Part shown: piece by piece, positions 1 through 8,971 of the stretch
Layout: every line of letters begins with the position of its first letter
Numbering within the stretch: the stretch's first letter is position 1
DNA from: Flavobacteriaceae bacterium
GTDB lineage: Bacteria > Bacteroidota > Bacteroidia > Flavobacteriales > Flavobacteriaceae
DNA: 34,467 nt
NCBI GenBank assembly: GCA_030625995.1
Contig: DAOUPU010000002.1
Coordinates: 1 to 34,467 of the forward strand
Reading direction: 5' to 3'
The notes under the pieces: model-generated
Told to the model about the DNA's origin: nothing
Databases searched by the model: none
What the model saw: only the letters and a program-made list of their open reading frames with translations
Translations under genes and position numbers: made by a program

Positions 1-164
1 CGAATAAATTGATTTACAGATTTACCGGTTGATGCTTTTACTTTTCTCCATATCTGAGACTTACTAAAACCAATTTCAGAAGCTAAATTGTCAACACCAA
101 ATTTTTCATCTTCTAAATGGTCCAGTATGGTTTGTTTAACTTTATTGATAAAAGTTTTCTCCAT
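1..164 (-). CDS. AraC-type helix-turn-helix protein, 3' truncated by window edge (N-terminus MEKTFINKVKQTILDHLEDEKFGVDNLASEIGFSKSQIWRKVKASTGKSVNQF)
   Basis: Manual minus-strand translation from ATG at 164-162; matches AraC HTH pattern (LA..IGFSKSQIWRKVKA.TGKS). Confidence 0.7.
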   Translation of the reverse strand, partial: MEKTFINKVKQTILDHLEDEKFGVDNLASEIGFSKSQIWRKVKASTGKSVNQFI

Positions 165-228
165 CCGGTAAGAGACATTATCTTGGAAACTAAAGTTACA
201 ATATATTTCTAATTTTACACCTCTATAT

Positions 229-1005
229 CTAATCTATATTCTTTAAAATCATAAGTGTTTTCTCTTGAAAAAAGAAGTATAGTTTACCATCTATAAAATC
301 GTAGGCTATTTTTTTATTGCTCAAAGTTTTAGAAATCTGATTGCTTATTTCAAGGTTTGGGCAGGCCATCCTTGTACCGGCTAAATTCCCAATAATAATA
401 GACCCCTTCTCATAGCGAAATCCTCCCATAATATTATTGCAGCCATCATGCCCGGAAATTCTATTTTCTATCACATTGATTTCAATATATGGCTGGCCTT
501 TTATAAATTCTATTTCTTTTAAATTTTTGTTATCAATACCCTCAATAGCCCATATGTTGTGTAATCTATAATCGGGAACGAAATTACCGCACCCATTTAG
601 TCTGATATAATTTTTCTCTTTAATTTTTTTATAGTCGATATTTACTTTATAGTCAAATATAATGTCAGACATGGTATCCGAACAATCTTGACGTTGAACT
701 TGAATAATTATTTCGTGGGTATCATTAATGGATCTGTATCGTGTAACCTCTGCATCCATAGCTTTTATTCCTTTCACAGAAGGAACAATAATAGTAAGCC
801 CATCTAGGTTTTTAAATTGAAACTCGTTTTCAAAATCCATATCTAAAGACCAAAAGGGTTCATTCCCAAGAGCATAGAAATCAATGCCTTTACTAGCCTT
901 TGTTTGAGCAATCTTATTAATATTATTATCACCAGTATTTTGAGCCATGCATTTAAAATTGATAAAAATTATTATAAAAGTGCTGAATATTAAAGTATTA
1001 TACAT
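229..1005 (-). CDS. META (HslJ-like) domain-containing secreted/lipoprotein-like protein
   Basis: ORF with N-terminal hydrophobic signal; C-terminal 'ISGHDGCNNIMGGFRYEKGSIIIGNLAGTRMACPN' typical of META domain; N-terminal half COG3650-like (GNEPFWSLDM). Confidence 0.8.
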   Translation of the reverse strand: MYNTLIFSTFIIIFINFKCMAQNTGDNNINKIAQTKASKGIDFYALGNEPFWSLDMDFENEFQFKNLDGLTIIVPSVKGIKAMDAEVTRYRSINDTHEIIIQVQRQDCSDTMSDIIFDYKVNIDYKKIKEKNYIRLNGCGNFVPDYRLHNIWAIEGIDNKNLKEIEFIKGQPYIEINVIENRISGHDGCNNIMGGFRYEKGSIIIGNLAGTRMACPNLEISNQISKTLSNKKIAYDFIDGKLYFFFQEKTLMILKNID

Positions 1006-1099
1006 GGTATCGAATGTAATAATTATTATTGACCTATAATTTAACTATAAAAATAATATAAAATGACTAACTTTAAAGCACTTCGCAATTGCTTTTAAT

Positions 1100-1158
1100 T
1101 TTAAGTATAATTTATATTTATGTAAAAATAAAAACAATCGATAATAATTATACTTAAA
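1100..1158. repeat. Inverted repeat TTTAAGTATAATT ... AATTATACTTAAA (13-bp perfect arms, 33-nt spacer) upstream of the Prx6-like gene
   Basis: Arms at 1100-1112 and 1146-1158 read directly. Confidence 0.65.
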
Positions 1159-1174
1159 TTTTACGAATGTGATT

Positions 1175-1182
1175 TATTTTTG
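1175..1182 (+). promoter_or_regulatory. Candidate Bacteroidota -7 element TATTTTTG (TAnnTTTG) for the Prx6-like gene
   Basis: TAnnTTTG motif 36 nt upstream of ATG; no clear -33 TTTG seen. Confidence 0.4.
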
Positions 1183-1217
1183 TTGAGAAATTATTAACCT
1201 TTAATAAATTATTAATT

Positions 1218-1895
1218 ATGGAAGCACAGGAAACTACCGCAACAATTATGCCTAGAATAGGAGATAAAGCTCCTAATTTTAGAGCTAAAACGACAAAAGG
1301 AGACATCGAATTGCACGATTATGCCAAAGACAAATGGATCGTGTTATTTTCGCACCCGGCTGATTTCACTCCGGTATGTACAACAGAAATGAGTGGATTT
1401 GCCCTAAGGAAAGATGAGTTTACAGATTTAAATACTGAATTATTAGGTTTGAGCATAGACAGTATCCATGCTCATTTAGGATGGGTAAATAATGTAAGAG
1501 AAAAAACAGGGGTTTATTTTGATTTCCCAATCATTGCAGATATTGATATGAAAGTGTCAAAACTGTATGGTATGTTGCAGCCTAATGAAAGTGAGACAGC
1601 TGCTGTAAGAGCAGTGTTCTTTATAGATCCTGATAAAAAAATAAGACTGGTAATGTACTATCCTTTAAATGTAGGCAGAAATATGAATGAGATCTTAAGA
1701 GCATTAGAAGCTTTACAAACATCGGACGAATTTGGTGTTGCTATGCCCCTGGATTGGAAAAAAGGAGATAAAGTAATTATTCCACCACCAAAAAACTTGG
1801 ATGAAATGAATGAAAGGTTGGAAGATACTACTTGTGAAAGAACTGATTTTTATCTTTGTAAAAAGGATCTGATCAAAGAAGTTAGTCACAACTGA
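1218..1895 (+). CDS. Peroxiredoxin, Prx6-like
   Basis: HPADFTPVCTTE peroxidatic Cys motif; PLNVGRNMNEILRALEALQ and C-terminal PPPKNLDE typical of Prx6 family. Confidence 0.93.
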   Translation: MEAQETTATIMPRIGDKAPNFRAKTTKGDIELHDYAKDKWIVLFSHPADFTPVCTTEMSGFALRKDEFTDLNTELLGLSIDSIHAHLGWVNNVREKTGVYFDFPIIADIDMKVSKLYGMLQPNESETAAVRAVFFIDPDKKIRLVMYYPLNVGRNMNEILRALEALQTSDEFGVAMPLDWKKGDKVIIPPPKNLDEMNERLEDTTCERTDFYLCKKDLIKEVSHN

Positions 1896-1904
1896 TCAAA
1901 ACTT

Positions 1905-1988
1905 AGGTTGGTAAATATTTATACCATTTTAAAATAAATAAAATCTATTTCGATATAAAAATTTAGAATGAAAATATTTACCAATCCT
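1905..1988. repeat. Long intergenic inverted repeat AGG-TTGGTAAATATTT ... AAATATTTACCAA-T-CCT followed by CTTTTT-like tract (possible branched terminator or regulatory structure)
   Basis: 13-bp perfect arms 1908-1920 / 1972-1984, extended 3 bp past a 1-nt bulge; followed by ACTTTTT. Confidence 0.7.
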
Positions 1989-2045
1989 ACTTTTTATGGT
2001 TATTTTTACAGAAGTGAATAGTAATAATCAATAAAATAATTAGAT

Positions 2046-2684
2046 ATGTCATTAGTAGGTAGTAAATTCCCGAATTTAGAAGTAGATGCAATGAACGATA
2101 TGGGAGACACTTTTAAAGTGAACGTTCTTGAGGAAGCAAGAAAAAATAATAAAAAAGTAGTTTTATTCTGGTATCCAAAAGACTTCACATATGTGTGTCC
2201 GACAGAGATCTTCGCTTTCCAAGCAGCACTTAAGGATTTTGAAGAAAAGAACACAATAGTAATTGGAGCATCCTGTGATACCCCTGAAGTACATTTTGCA
2301 TGGTTAAATACTCCCAAAGATAATGGAGGTATCGAAGGTGTTACCTTCCCATTGTTGGCTGATACGAATAGAAACTTATCGGATCAATTGGGTATTTTAC
2401 AAACAGGTGAACAGCATTATGATGAAGAGATGGATACTTTAACTATGGAAGGTCCTTATGTTACATGGAGAGCTACTTATTTGATTGATGAAGAAGGGAC
2501 AATATTTCACGAAAGTGTAAATGTTGAACCGGTGGGAAGAAATATTGCGGAATACTTAAGAATGGTTGATGCCTATACACATTTTCAAAAAAATGGTGAG
2601 GTTTGTCCGGCAAACTGGGAAGAAGGGAAAGATGCATTGAGAGAAAACAGAGATAGTGTAGCTGATTATTTGAGCACACACTAA
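2046..2684 (+). CDS. 2-Cys peroxiredoxin, AhpC/Prx1-like
   Basis: YPKDFTYVCPTE peroxidatic motif and C-terminal resolving Cys NGEVCPANWEEG. Confidence 0.93.
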   Translation: MSLVGSKFPNLEVDAMNDMGDTFKVNVLEEARKNNKKVVLFWYPKDFTYVCPTEIFAFQAALKDFEEKNTIVIGASCDTPEVHFAWLNTPKDNGGIEGVTFPLLADTNRNLSDQLGILQTGEQHYDEEMDTLTMEGPYVTWRATYLIDEEGTIFHESVNVEPVGRNIAEYLRMVDAYTHFQKNGEVCPANWEEGKDALRENRDSVADYLSTH

Positions 2685-2742
2685 CACAAGGATTTTAACT
2701 AGGTTCAAAAGATATCATTAGGAACTTGAAATATTACAAATT

Positions 2743-3051
2743 ATGATGACAGAATTGCAAGAGGATAATTTAGCAGATATTATTGCAAATAATCCGAAAG
2801 TAATGGTTCAATATATGGCAACCTGGTGTGGGAATTGCAGAATAATGAAACCAAAATTTAAAAAATTGGCATCAGAAAATGAAGGTGTCCCTTTTGTTTT
2901 GGTGGATGCTGAAAAATTTCCAGAGTCGAGAAAATTGGCAATGGTTGACAATTTGCCAACGTTCGCTGGATTTGCCAACGGAGCGAAAGTGAACCAGGTT
3001 CAGACAAATAAGTTTGATGTCTTGAAAGAACTAGTAAATGGAGTTGTTTAA
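2743..3051 (+). CDS. Thioredoxin family protein (WCGNC active site)
   Basis: YMATWCGNCRIMKPKF active-site motif, cis-Pro NLPTFAGF. Confidence 0.9.
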   Translation: MMTELQEDNLADIIANNPKVMVQYMATWCGNCRIMKPKFKKLASENEGVPFVLVDAEKFPESRKLAMVDNLPTFAGFANGAKVNQVQTNKFDVLKELVNGVV

Positions 3052-3073
3052 TAACTTCTAAATCCTTTTTGTT

Positions 3074-3331
3074 ATGAAGTTACCAATCATAAAACATCTT
3101 ACCACTTTCATCGAGAATAATGACGAAGATTATTTAGTAGAAGCTATTGAGGTTTTGGAAGATCTCACTGAAGTTTCTTCTTTAAAAGATGAGGAATTAG
3201 ATGTAATTGGAGAATTGATTTCAAATATGTATGGTGCTCTCGAGGTAAATACCGCTATAAAAAATGGCACTCCAAAGAAAGAAGCATTAAATGGTTTTAT
3301 GAAAAGAGTTTTAGGTTCTATAGATCAATAG
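3074..3331 (+). CDS. Small conserved Bacteroidota protein (resembles DUF6952-type protein)
   Basis: ORF in operon-like order after thioredoxin; 85 aa acidic helical protein; family recalled from memory. Confidence 0.6.
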   Translation: MKLPIIKHLTTFIENNDEDYLVEAIEVLEDLTEVSSLKDEELDVIGELISNMYGALEVNTAIKNGTPKKEALNGFMKRVLGSIDQ

Positions 3332-3351
3332 AGGAAAAATATATATTTAGT

Positions 3352-3390
3352 AAAACTCTTCCTATTAATTTATGGAGAGTTTTTCTTTTT
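3352..3390 (+). terminator. Rho-independent terminator (AAAACTCTTCC-loop-GGAGAGTTTTTCTTTTT)
   Basis: Imperfect GC-containing hairpin with T-rich tail immediately after the stop at 3331. Confidence 0.75.
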
Positions 3391-3393
3391 ATG

Positions 3394-3401
3394 TAACTTT
3401 G
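3394..3401 (+). promoter_or_regulatory. Candidate Bacteroidota -7 element TAACTTTG for tpx
   Basis: TAnnTTTG motif 33 nt upstream of ATG; no strong -33. Confidence 0.45.
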
Positions 3402-3433
3402 AACTTAAATTAAAAACTTAATAAAATCTTATC

Positions 3434-3934
3434 ATGGCAAATATAACTTTAAAAGGAAACCCGGTAAAAACAGTTGGAAAATTACCTAAAGTAGGAAAAA
3501 AGGCACCAAAATTTAAATTGGTTAAGAGCGATTTATCGGTGGCAAAACTATCGGACTACAAAGGAACGAGATTAATTTTGAATATAACCCCAAGTATAGA
3601 TACAGGAGTTTGTGCAAATTCGGTTAGAGAATTTAATAAATTAGCAACAAGTTTAGAGAATACTAAAGTCTTATATATTTCAAAGGATTTACCTTTTGCT
3701 CAATCCCGTTTTTGTGGAGCAGAGGGTATTGAAAACGTTGAAACCTTATCAGATTATGTAAAAGGGAAATTTGGAAGAAAGTATGGTGTTACGATTAAAT
3801 CAGGACCTATGAGAGGATTGTTATCCAGGTCAATTGTGGTTATTGATGAAGATGGTAAGGTTATTTATACAGAGCAAGTGGAGGAAACGGTGAATGAACC
3901 AAATTATACTGCAGCAATTGATGCTTTAAATTAA
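3434..3934 (+). CDS. tpx: Thiol peroxidase
   Basis: NITPSIDTGVCANSVREFN and SRSIVVIDEDGKVIYTEQVEE motifs characteristic of Tpx. Confidence 0.95.
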   Translation: MANITLKGNPVKTVGKLPKVGKKAPKFKLVKSDLSVAKLSDYKGTRLILNITPSIDTGVCANSVREFNKLATSLENTKVLYISKDLPFAQSRFCGAEGIENVETLSDYVKGKFGRKYGVTIKSGPMRGLLSRSIVVIDEDGKVIYTEQVEETVNEPNYTAAIDALN

Positions 3935-3936
3935 TA

Positions 3937-4314
3937 ATGAAAGACCCGAACGATAGTTTTATTAGAGGAAGGGTTAGAAGTTTTAAATATGCATTTAAAG
4001 GTTTTTGGCTACTCATAAAAACTGAAGCAAGTATCAAAGTTCAATTGGTATTGGGTATTTTAGTTACTGTTTTAGGATGGGTAATGGATTTATCTTCTGT
4101 GGAATGGCTATTTCAAATTTTAGCAATTGCCCTGGTTTTAACTACCGAATCTTTAAATACCGCTATTGAGAAATTATGTGATTTTGTAAATCCAAATTAT
4201 AATGAACGAATTGGATTTATCAAAGATATAGCAGCAGGGGCCGTTACTTTTGCGGCCTTATTTGGTATCATTATCGGCTTGATTATTTATCTGCCAAAAT
4301 TTCTGAACATTTAG
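3937..4314 (+). CDS. dgkA: Diacylglycerol kinase family protein (DgkA-like)
   Basis: ALVLTTESLNTAIEKLCDFVNP and three TM segments. Confidence 0.9.
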   Translation: MKDPNDSFIRGRVRSFKYAFKGFWLLIKTEASIKVQLVLGILVTVLGWVMDLSSVEWLFQILAIALVLTTESLNTAIEKLCDFVNPNYNERIGFIKDIAAGAVTFAALFGIIIGLIIYLPKFLNI

Positions 4315-4330
4315 TTTAAAACATATAAAG

Positions 4331-4362
4331 TCAAGACTTAACTAATTGTAAGGCCTTGATTT
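4331..4362 (+). terminator. Weak possible terminator (TCAAGACTT...AAGGCCTTGATTTT)
   Basis: Imperfect inverted repeat followed by short T tract downstream of dgkA. Confidence 0.3.
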
Positions 4363-4448
4363 TCAAAATTAAAACTGCTTTAATTAATTAATTTTACATA
4401 CCGGAATCTTAACAATAAACCAAAAATAATTATGTATTTTTGTGGCTT

Positions 4449-6842
4449 ATGGCAAAAAAGAAAAAGACTATTTCCCGAAAAGGAGGATCTAAGAAAAAGA
4501 CAAATCGTATAGTTTCATTTTTTAAAAGCAGTCAAACTCATCTGTTTTTTGGTGTCTTCATTTTTTCAAGTGCCATATTTTTATTTGTTTCTTTCTATTC
4601 ATTTTTTATGCACTGGAAAGAAGACCAAAGTCAGTTGAATGACTTTGCTAATAAATCAATATATACCAAAAATTTGTTTGGGAAATTCGGAGCGCATATC
4701 AGCGATTTTTTAATTTATGATGGCTTTGGAGTTGCCATGTTTATTTTTCCAATATTATTATTCTTCACCGGATTATATGCTATTTTGAACATCCCATTAA
4801 GAAAGCTTCAAAAATTATGGTTTATGGGGATATTGACGATGATTTGGGCGGCATTGTTATTTGGTTACCTGGAGTTAGAGAATTCGTTGTTGGCCGGAAC
4901 TATAGGGTATGAACTAAATGATTATTTACAGATATACATTGGTAAGATCGGTGTATTTTTCCTATTACTTATAAGCTTTTTAGTTTATATCATATCAAAA
5001 TTTAAAATAACTCCTGAAAAGATAAAAAATTTATTTCCTAAGCCAAAAAAGAAAAAGAATATTGATTTGAAAGGTGATATAATAGAGGAAGGATATATCA
5101 CAGAAACAATTCAAGAAAATAAAAGGCAGGAACTTGAACTTAGTCTTGAAACCGAAGTTAATAATGAAGAGGAGAAGGTCTTGGTCGAGGAAGCATTTAT
5201 TGTGCCGAAAGAAGAAGAAAAAAGACCTATTGATGAAGAGAAAGAGATTGAAGATATTGAAGTTCTTGTTGAGAAACCTGTATTTGAAGAACATACTGTT
5301 GAGAACTTGTCCGATAAATTAATAAAGGATTTTGGCGAATTTGATCCGAAGTTGGAATTGGGCACCTATAAGTTCCCTAAACTCAATTTATTGAAAGATT
5401 ATACCAATGAAAATATTATTATCAATAAGGAAGAACTCGAAAATAACAAGAATAAAATTGTTGAGACATTACATAATTATAAAATTGGAATTACTAGCAT
5501 AAAAGCAACGATCGGACCTACGGTTACCTTATATGAAATAGTTCCCTATGCCGGAGTTAGGATATCAAAGATTAAAAATCTAGAAGATGATATCGCTCTC
5601 TCTCTGGCCGCATTAGGAATTCGAATTATTGCCCCTATTCCGGGTAAGGGAACAATAGGAATTGAAGTTCCAAATAAAAAACCTTCTGTGGTCTCTATGA
5701 AATCGGTGCTGTCATCGCAAAAATTTCAAGATTCTAAATTTGATTTACCAATAGCTCTTGGGAAAACTATTTCGAACGAAACTTTTGTTATTGATTTGGT
5801 AAAAATGCCACATTTACTAATGGCAGGTGCTACCGGACAAGGAAAATCAGTTGGACTTAATGCAGTTTTAGCATCCCTGCTTTATAAAAAACACCCTGCT
5901 GAAATTAAGTTTGTTCTGATAGATCCAAAAAAAGTAGAACTTACCCTTTTTAATAAGATTGAACGACATTATTTGGCTAAATTACCCGATGCTGAAGAAG
6001 CAATTATAACAGATACTACCCAGGTAATCAATACTTTAAATTCTCTATGTATTGAAATGGATGATCGTTATAATTTATTGAAGGCCGCGTTCGTCAGAAA
6101 CATAAAGGAATACAATGCAAAATTCAAAGCTAGAAAGTTAAATCCTGAGAATGGGCACAAATTTTTGCCTTATATAGTTTTGGTCATTGATGAGTTTGCT
6201 GATTTGATTATGACAGCAGGAAAGGAAATCGAAACACCAATAGCGCGTTTGGCACAGTTGGCCAGAGCTATTGGAATACATTTAATTGTAGCAACACAAC
6301 GCCCATCAGTAAATGTAATAACGGGAATTATTAAAGCTAATTTCCCTGTTAGAATAGCCTTTAGAGTTACTTCCAAGATTGATTCGCGGACAATACTTGA
6401 TTATCAAGGCGCCGACCAATTAATTGGTAAAGGGGATATGTTAATTTCAACAGGTAGTGAAATGACAAGGTTGCAATGCGCATTTATAGATACACCGGAA
6501 GTTGAACAACTAACAGACTATATTGGATCTCAAAGGGCTTACGCAAGTGCATATATGTTGCCCGAATTTATTGGGGAAGAAAGTGGTACGAGTATTGCAG
6601 TGGAAATAAAGGACAGAGATAAATTGTTTGAAGAAGCTGCAAATTTAGTGGTTGCCGCCCAACAGGGATCTGCCTCATTGCTACAGAGAAAATTAAAATT
6701 AGGATACAATAGGGCAGGTAGGATAATAGATCAATTGGAAGCTGCCAATATTGTTGGACCCTTTGAAGGAAGTAAGGCAAGGCAGGTTTTAGTACATGAT
6801 GTTCTAGCATTAAGACAATTATTAGACAATGAAAAATTATAG
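4449..6842 (+). CDS. ftsK: DNA translocase FtsK/SpoIIIE (start chosen at MAKKKKT; track start is 4440)
   Basis: N-terminal TM region, acidic linker, GATGQGKSVGLN Walker A, VLVIDEFADL Walker B, C-terminal winged-helix gamma domain (SLLQRKLKLGYNRAGRIIDQLE). Confidence 0.97.
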   Translation: MAKKKKTISRKGGSKKKTNRIVSFFKSSQTHLFFGVFIFSSAIFLFVSFYSFFMHWKEDQSQLNDFANKSIYTKNLFGKFGAHISDFLIYDGFGVAMFIFPILLFFTGLYAILNIPLRKLQKLWFMGILTMIWAALLFGYLELENSLLAGTIGYELNDYLQIYIGKIGVFFLLLISFLVYIISKFKITPEKIKNLFPKPKKKKNIDLKGDIIEEGYITETIQENKRQELELSLETEVNNEEEKVLVEEAFIVPKEEEKRPIDEEKEIEDIEVLVEKPVFEEHTVENLSDKLIKDFGEFDPKLELGTYKFPKLNLLKDYTNENIIINKEELENNKNKIVETLHNYKIGITSIKATIGPTVTLYEIVPYAGVRISKIKNLEDDIALSLAALGIRIIAPIPGKGTIGIEVPNKKPSVVSMKSVLSSQKFQDSKFDLPIALGKTISNETFVIDLVKMPHLLMAGATGQGKSVGLNAVLASLLYKKHPAEIKFVLIDPKKVELTLFNKIERHYLAKLPDAEEAIITDTTQVINTLNSLCIEMDDRYNLLKAAFVRNIKEYNAKFKARKLNPENGHKFLPYIVLVIDEFADLIMTAGKEIETPIARLAQLARAIGIHLIVATQRPSVNVITGIIKANFPVRIAFRVTSKIDSRTILDYQGADQLIGKGDMLISTGSEMTRLQCAFIDTPEVEQLTDYIGSQRAYASAYMLPEFIGEESGTSIAVEIKDRDKLFEEAANLVVAAQQGSASLLQRKLKLGYNRAGRIIDQLEAANIVGPFEGSKARQVLVHDVLALRQLLDNEKL

Positions 6843-6846
6843 AATA

Positions 6847-7491
6847 ATGAAATATATCTCATTTATTACCTTAACATTAATTACTTTTTTCACAGCATTT
6901 TCTCAAAATGGTGGGGATGCGAAAAAGTTACTGGAAGATGTTTCTTCTAAGATGAAATCCTATGACAATATTTATATTGCTTTTGATTATATACTTGAGA
7001 ATAAGGAGGCAGATGTAGAGCAGGTATTTGAGGGAGATGTAATCTTACAGGGTGAGAATTATGTTGTTAATCTATTCGACACAACAATTATTTTTGATGG
7101 AGAATTTTCGTATACAATAGTCCCTGAAAATGAGGAGGTTAATATTGCAAGGTCAGATGGAGAAAACAAGGAAACTATTTCCCCATCGAGTTTATTGACA
7201 TTTTATCAACATGGATATACTTTTTCCTCGGGGGAGAAGAAAAATATTAATGGAAATCAAATTCAATTTGTTGAATTAGTTCCAATAGATACTGACTCTG
7301 ATGTAATTTCTGTGGAAGTTGGGATAGATGCAAAAAAATTTCATATTTATAGCGTTAGAGAAATTGGAAATAACGAAACACATACAATTATCACAGTTAA
7401 AGAGTTGAGAACTAATCAAAAATTAGAACAGGGAACATTTACTTTTGAAGAAGAAAAGTACAAGGATGATGGTTATATCATCAACCGATGA
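6847..7491 (+). CDS. LolA-like outer membrane lipoprotein carrier protein (track start 6829)
   Basis: Signal peptide MKYISFITLTLITFFTAFSQ; LolA-like architecture (DVILQGENYVVNL, DGEFSYTIVPENEEVNI). Confidence 0.85.
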   Translation: MKYISFITLTLITFFTAFSQNGGDAKKLLEDVSSKMKSYDNIYIAFDYILENKEADVEQVFEGDVILQGENYVVNLFDTTIIFDGEFSYTIVPENEEVNIARSDGENKETISPSSLLTFYQHGYTFSSGEKKNINGNQIQFVELVPIDTDSDVISVEVGIDAKKFHIYSVREIGNNETHTIITVKELRTNQKLEQGTFTFEEEKYKDDGYIINR

Positions 7492-7530
7492 TGGATCTCT
7501 TATTGAATAATTTCCATCGATGAATATTTC

Positions 7531-8970
7531 ATGAGAATATTAAATAAATATATACTTAAAAGTTTCCTAACTCCTTTTTTGGCTACTTTTTTTATCATAC
7601 TCTTTGTATTGATTATGCAAGGATTATGGTTGCAGTTCGATAAAATTGCGGGAAAAGGAATTGACATATTCATAATTCTAAAGTTTTTAGGATATATGGC
7701 ATTGATGGTAGTACCAACAGCATTGCCTATAGCGATCTTACTTTCATCTATTATGGCCTTAGGAAACTTGTCTGAGAATTATGAATTTGCAGCTGTAAAA
7801 TCTGCCGGTATATCTTTACAAAGGTTTATTCGCCCTTTAGTGATGTTAATGTTGGTTCTGAGTTTTTTGAATTTTCTCTTTTTAAATTATATTTTTCCAT
7901 ATGCTTCTTTAAAATCTAAAAACCTGATATATAATATGAAGATGAAAGAACCTGGCTTGGCTTTGGTGCCAGGTACTTTTAATACAGAAATTCCTGGATA
8001 CAGTATTAAATTTGATGAAAAGTATGGGAAGGATGAAAATCTTTTAAGAAATATTTTAATCTATCAGATAGAACCGAATAGACAAAATAAAGTTGATATC
8101 ACTGCAGAAAAGGGGAAAATTGTTTCAGAGGAGGGGAGTAGGTATCTTACGCTTATCTTAGAAAATGGGCATTATTATGAAGACATGCTACGCAGTAAGG
8201 CTTCTATCCAAGATAAGAAAAAAGTACCTTTTTCAAAAACAAATTTTGATGAGTACAAAGTAAACATTGATATATCCACGATAGGTAATTTTGATCCGGA
8301 TGAATTAAAGTACAAAACTGGAAAAGAGATGCTAAGTTTAAGTCAACTGAATTACTATTCAGATTCCTTGGAAACTCCTTATGAGCAGTATATAGAGAAC
8401 CGCGCAACTAGAATGTTGCTAAGCCTCAGAGGGCGGAAATTAGTAAAGGACACAGTACCAGATTCAAAAATGGAACCTAATATATTAGATAATTTTAATG
8501 ATAGAGATAAGGAGGTTGTTATGAATTATGCAATGACATTGATCAAAGGTAACTTGGAAAATATAGAGAACTACAAAAGCGCCATCGTTGTGAAGCAAAA
8601 AATAATCAATGGCTACGAAACAGAGTACCACAAACGCATTGCTTTTTCCCTGGCATGTTTGGTTTTATTTTTTATTGGAACTCCATTGGGATCAATAATT
8701 AGAAAAGGCGGATTTGGATTACCAATGATAATGGCAATCGTTATCTTTGTTATCTATTTTTTCATTTCAATTTTAGGTAAAAATATGGCAGAATCCAATA
8801 CAATATCTCCTCTTCTCGGTGGATGGTTAGCCACTTTTGTATTATTGCCATTTGGTATTTTGCTAATGATAAGGGCGACAAGGGATAAGGGTATTTTTAA
8901 TGTTGACGCCTTCTTACAACCAATTACAAATTTTTTCACAAAAATATTTAAATTCAAAAAATCTCATTAA
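7531..8970 (+). CDS. LptF/LptG family permease (YjgP/YjgQ)
   Basis: N-terminal MRILNKYILKSFLTPFLATFFIILFVLIMQ and C-terminal TM cluster 'IAFSLACLVLFFIGTPLGSIIRKGGFGLP'. Confidence 0.93.
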   Translation: MRILNKYILKSFLTPFLATFFIILFVLIMQGLWLQFDKIAGKGIDIFIILKFLGYMALMVVPTALPIAILLSSIMALGNLSENYEFAAVKSAGISLQRFIRPLVMLMLVLSFLNFLFLNYIFPYASLKSKNLIYNMKMKEPGLALVPGTFNTEIPGYSIKFDEKYGKDENLLRNILIYQIEPNRQNKVDITAEKGKIVSEEGSRYLTLILENGHYYEDMLRSKASIQDKKKVPFSKTNFDEYKVNIDISTIGNFDPDELKYKTGKEMLSLSQLNYYSDSLETPYEQYIENRATRMLLSLRGRKLVKDTVPDSKMEPNILDNFNDRDKEVVMNYAMTLIKGNLENIENYKSAIVVKQKIINGYETEYHKRIAFSLACLVLFFIGTPLGSIIRKGGFGLPMIMAIVIFVIYFFISILGKNMAESNTISPLLGGWLATFVLLPFGILLMIRATRDKGIFNVDAFLQPITNFFTKIFKFKKSH

Positions 8971-8971
8971 A

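Noticed and set aside
1201-1215. TTAATAAATTATTAA just before the Prx6-like ATG, one mismatch from the 15-mer upstream of the sRNA promoters
   Set aside because: Pure AT sequence in an AT-rich intergenic region and in the 5' UTR position; coincidence is likely without footprint data.
2006-2317. 103-aa antisense ORF over the AhpC-like gene
   Set aside because: Overlaps a strongly supported CDS; no domain.
5031-5365. Antisense and alternate-frame ORFs (87, 84, 62 aa) within ftsK
   Set aside because: Artefacts of the GA-rich acidic linker of FtsK; no domain support.
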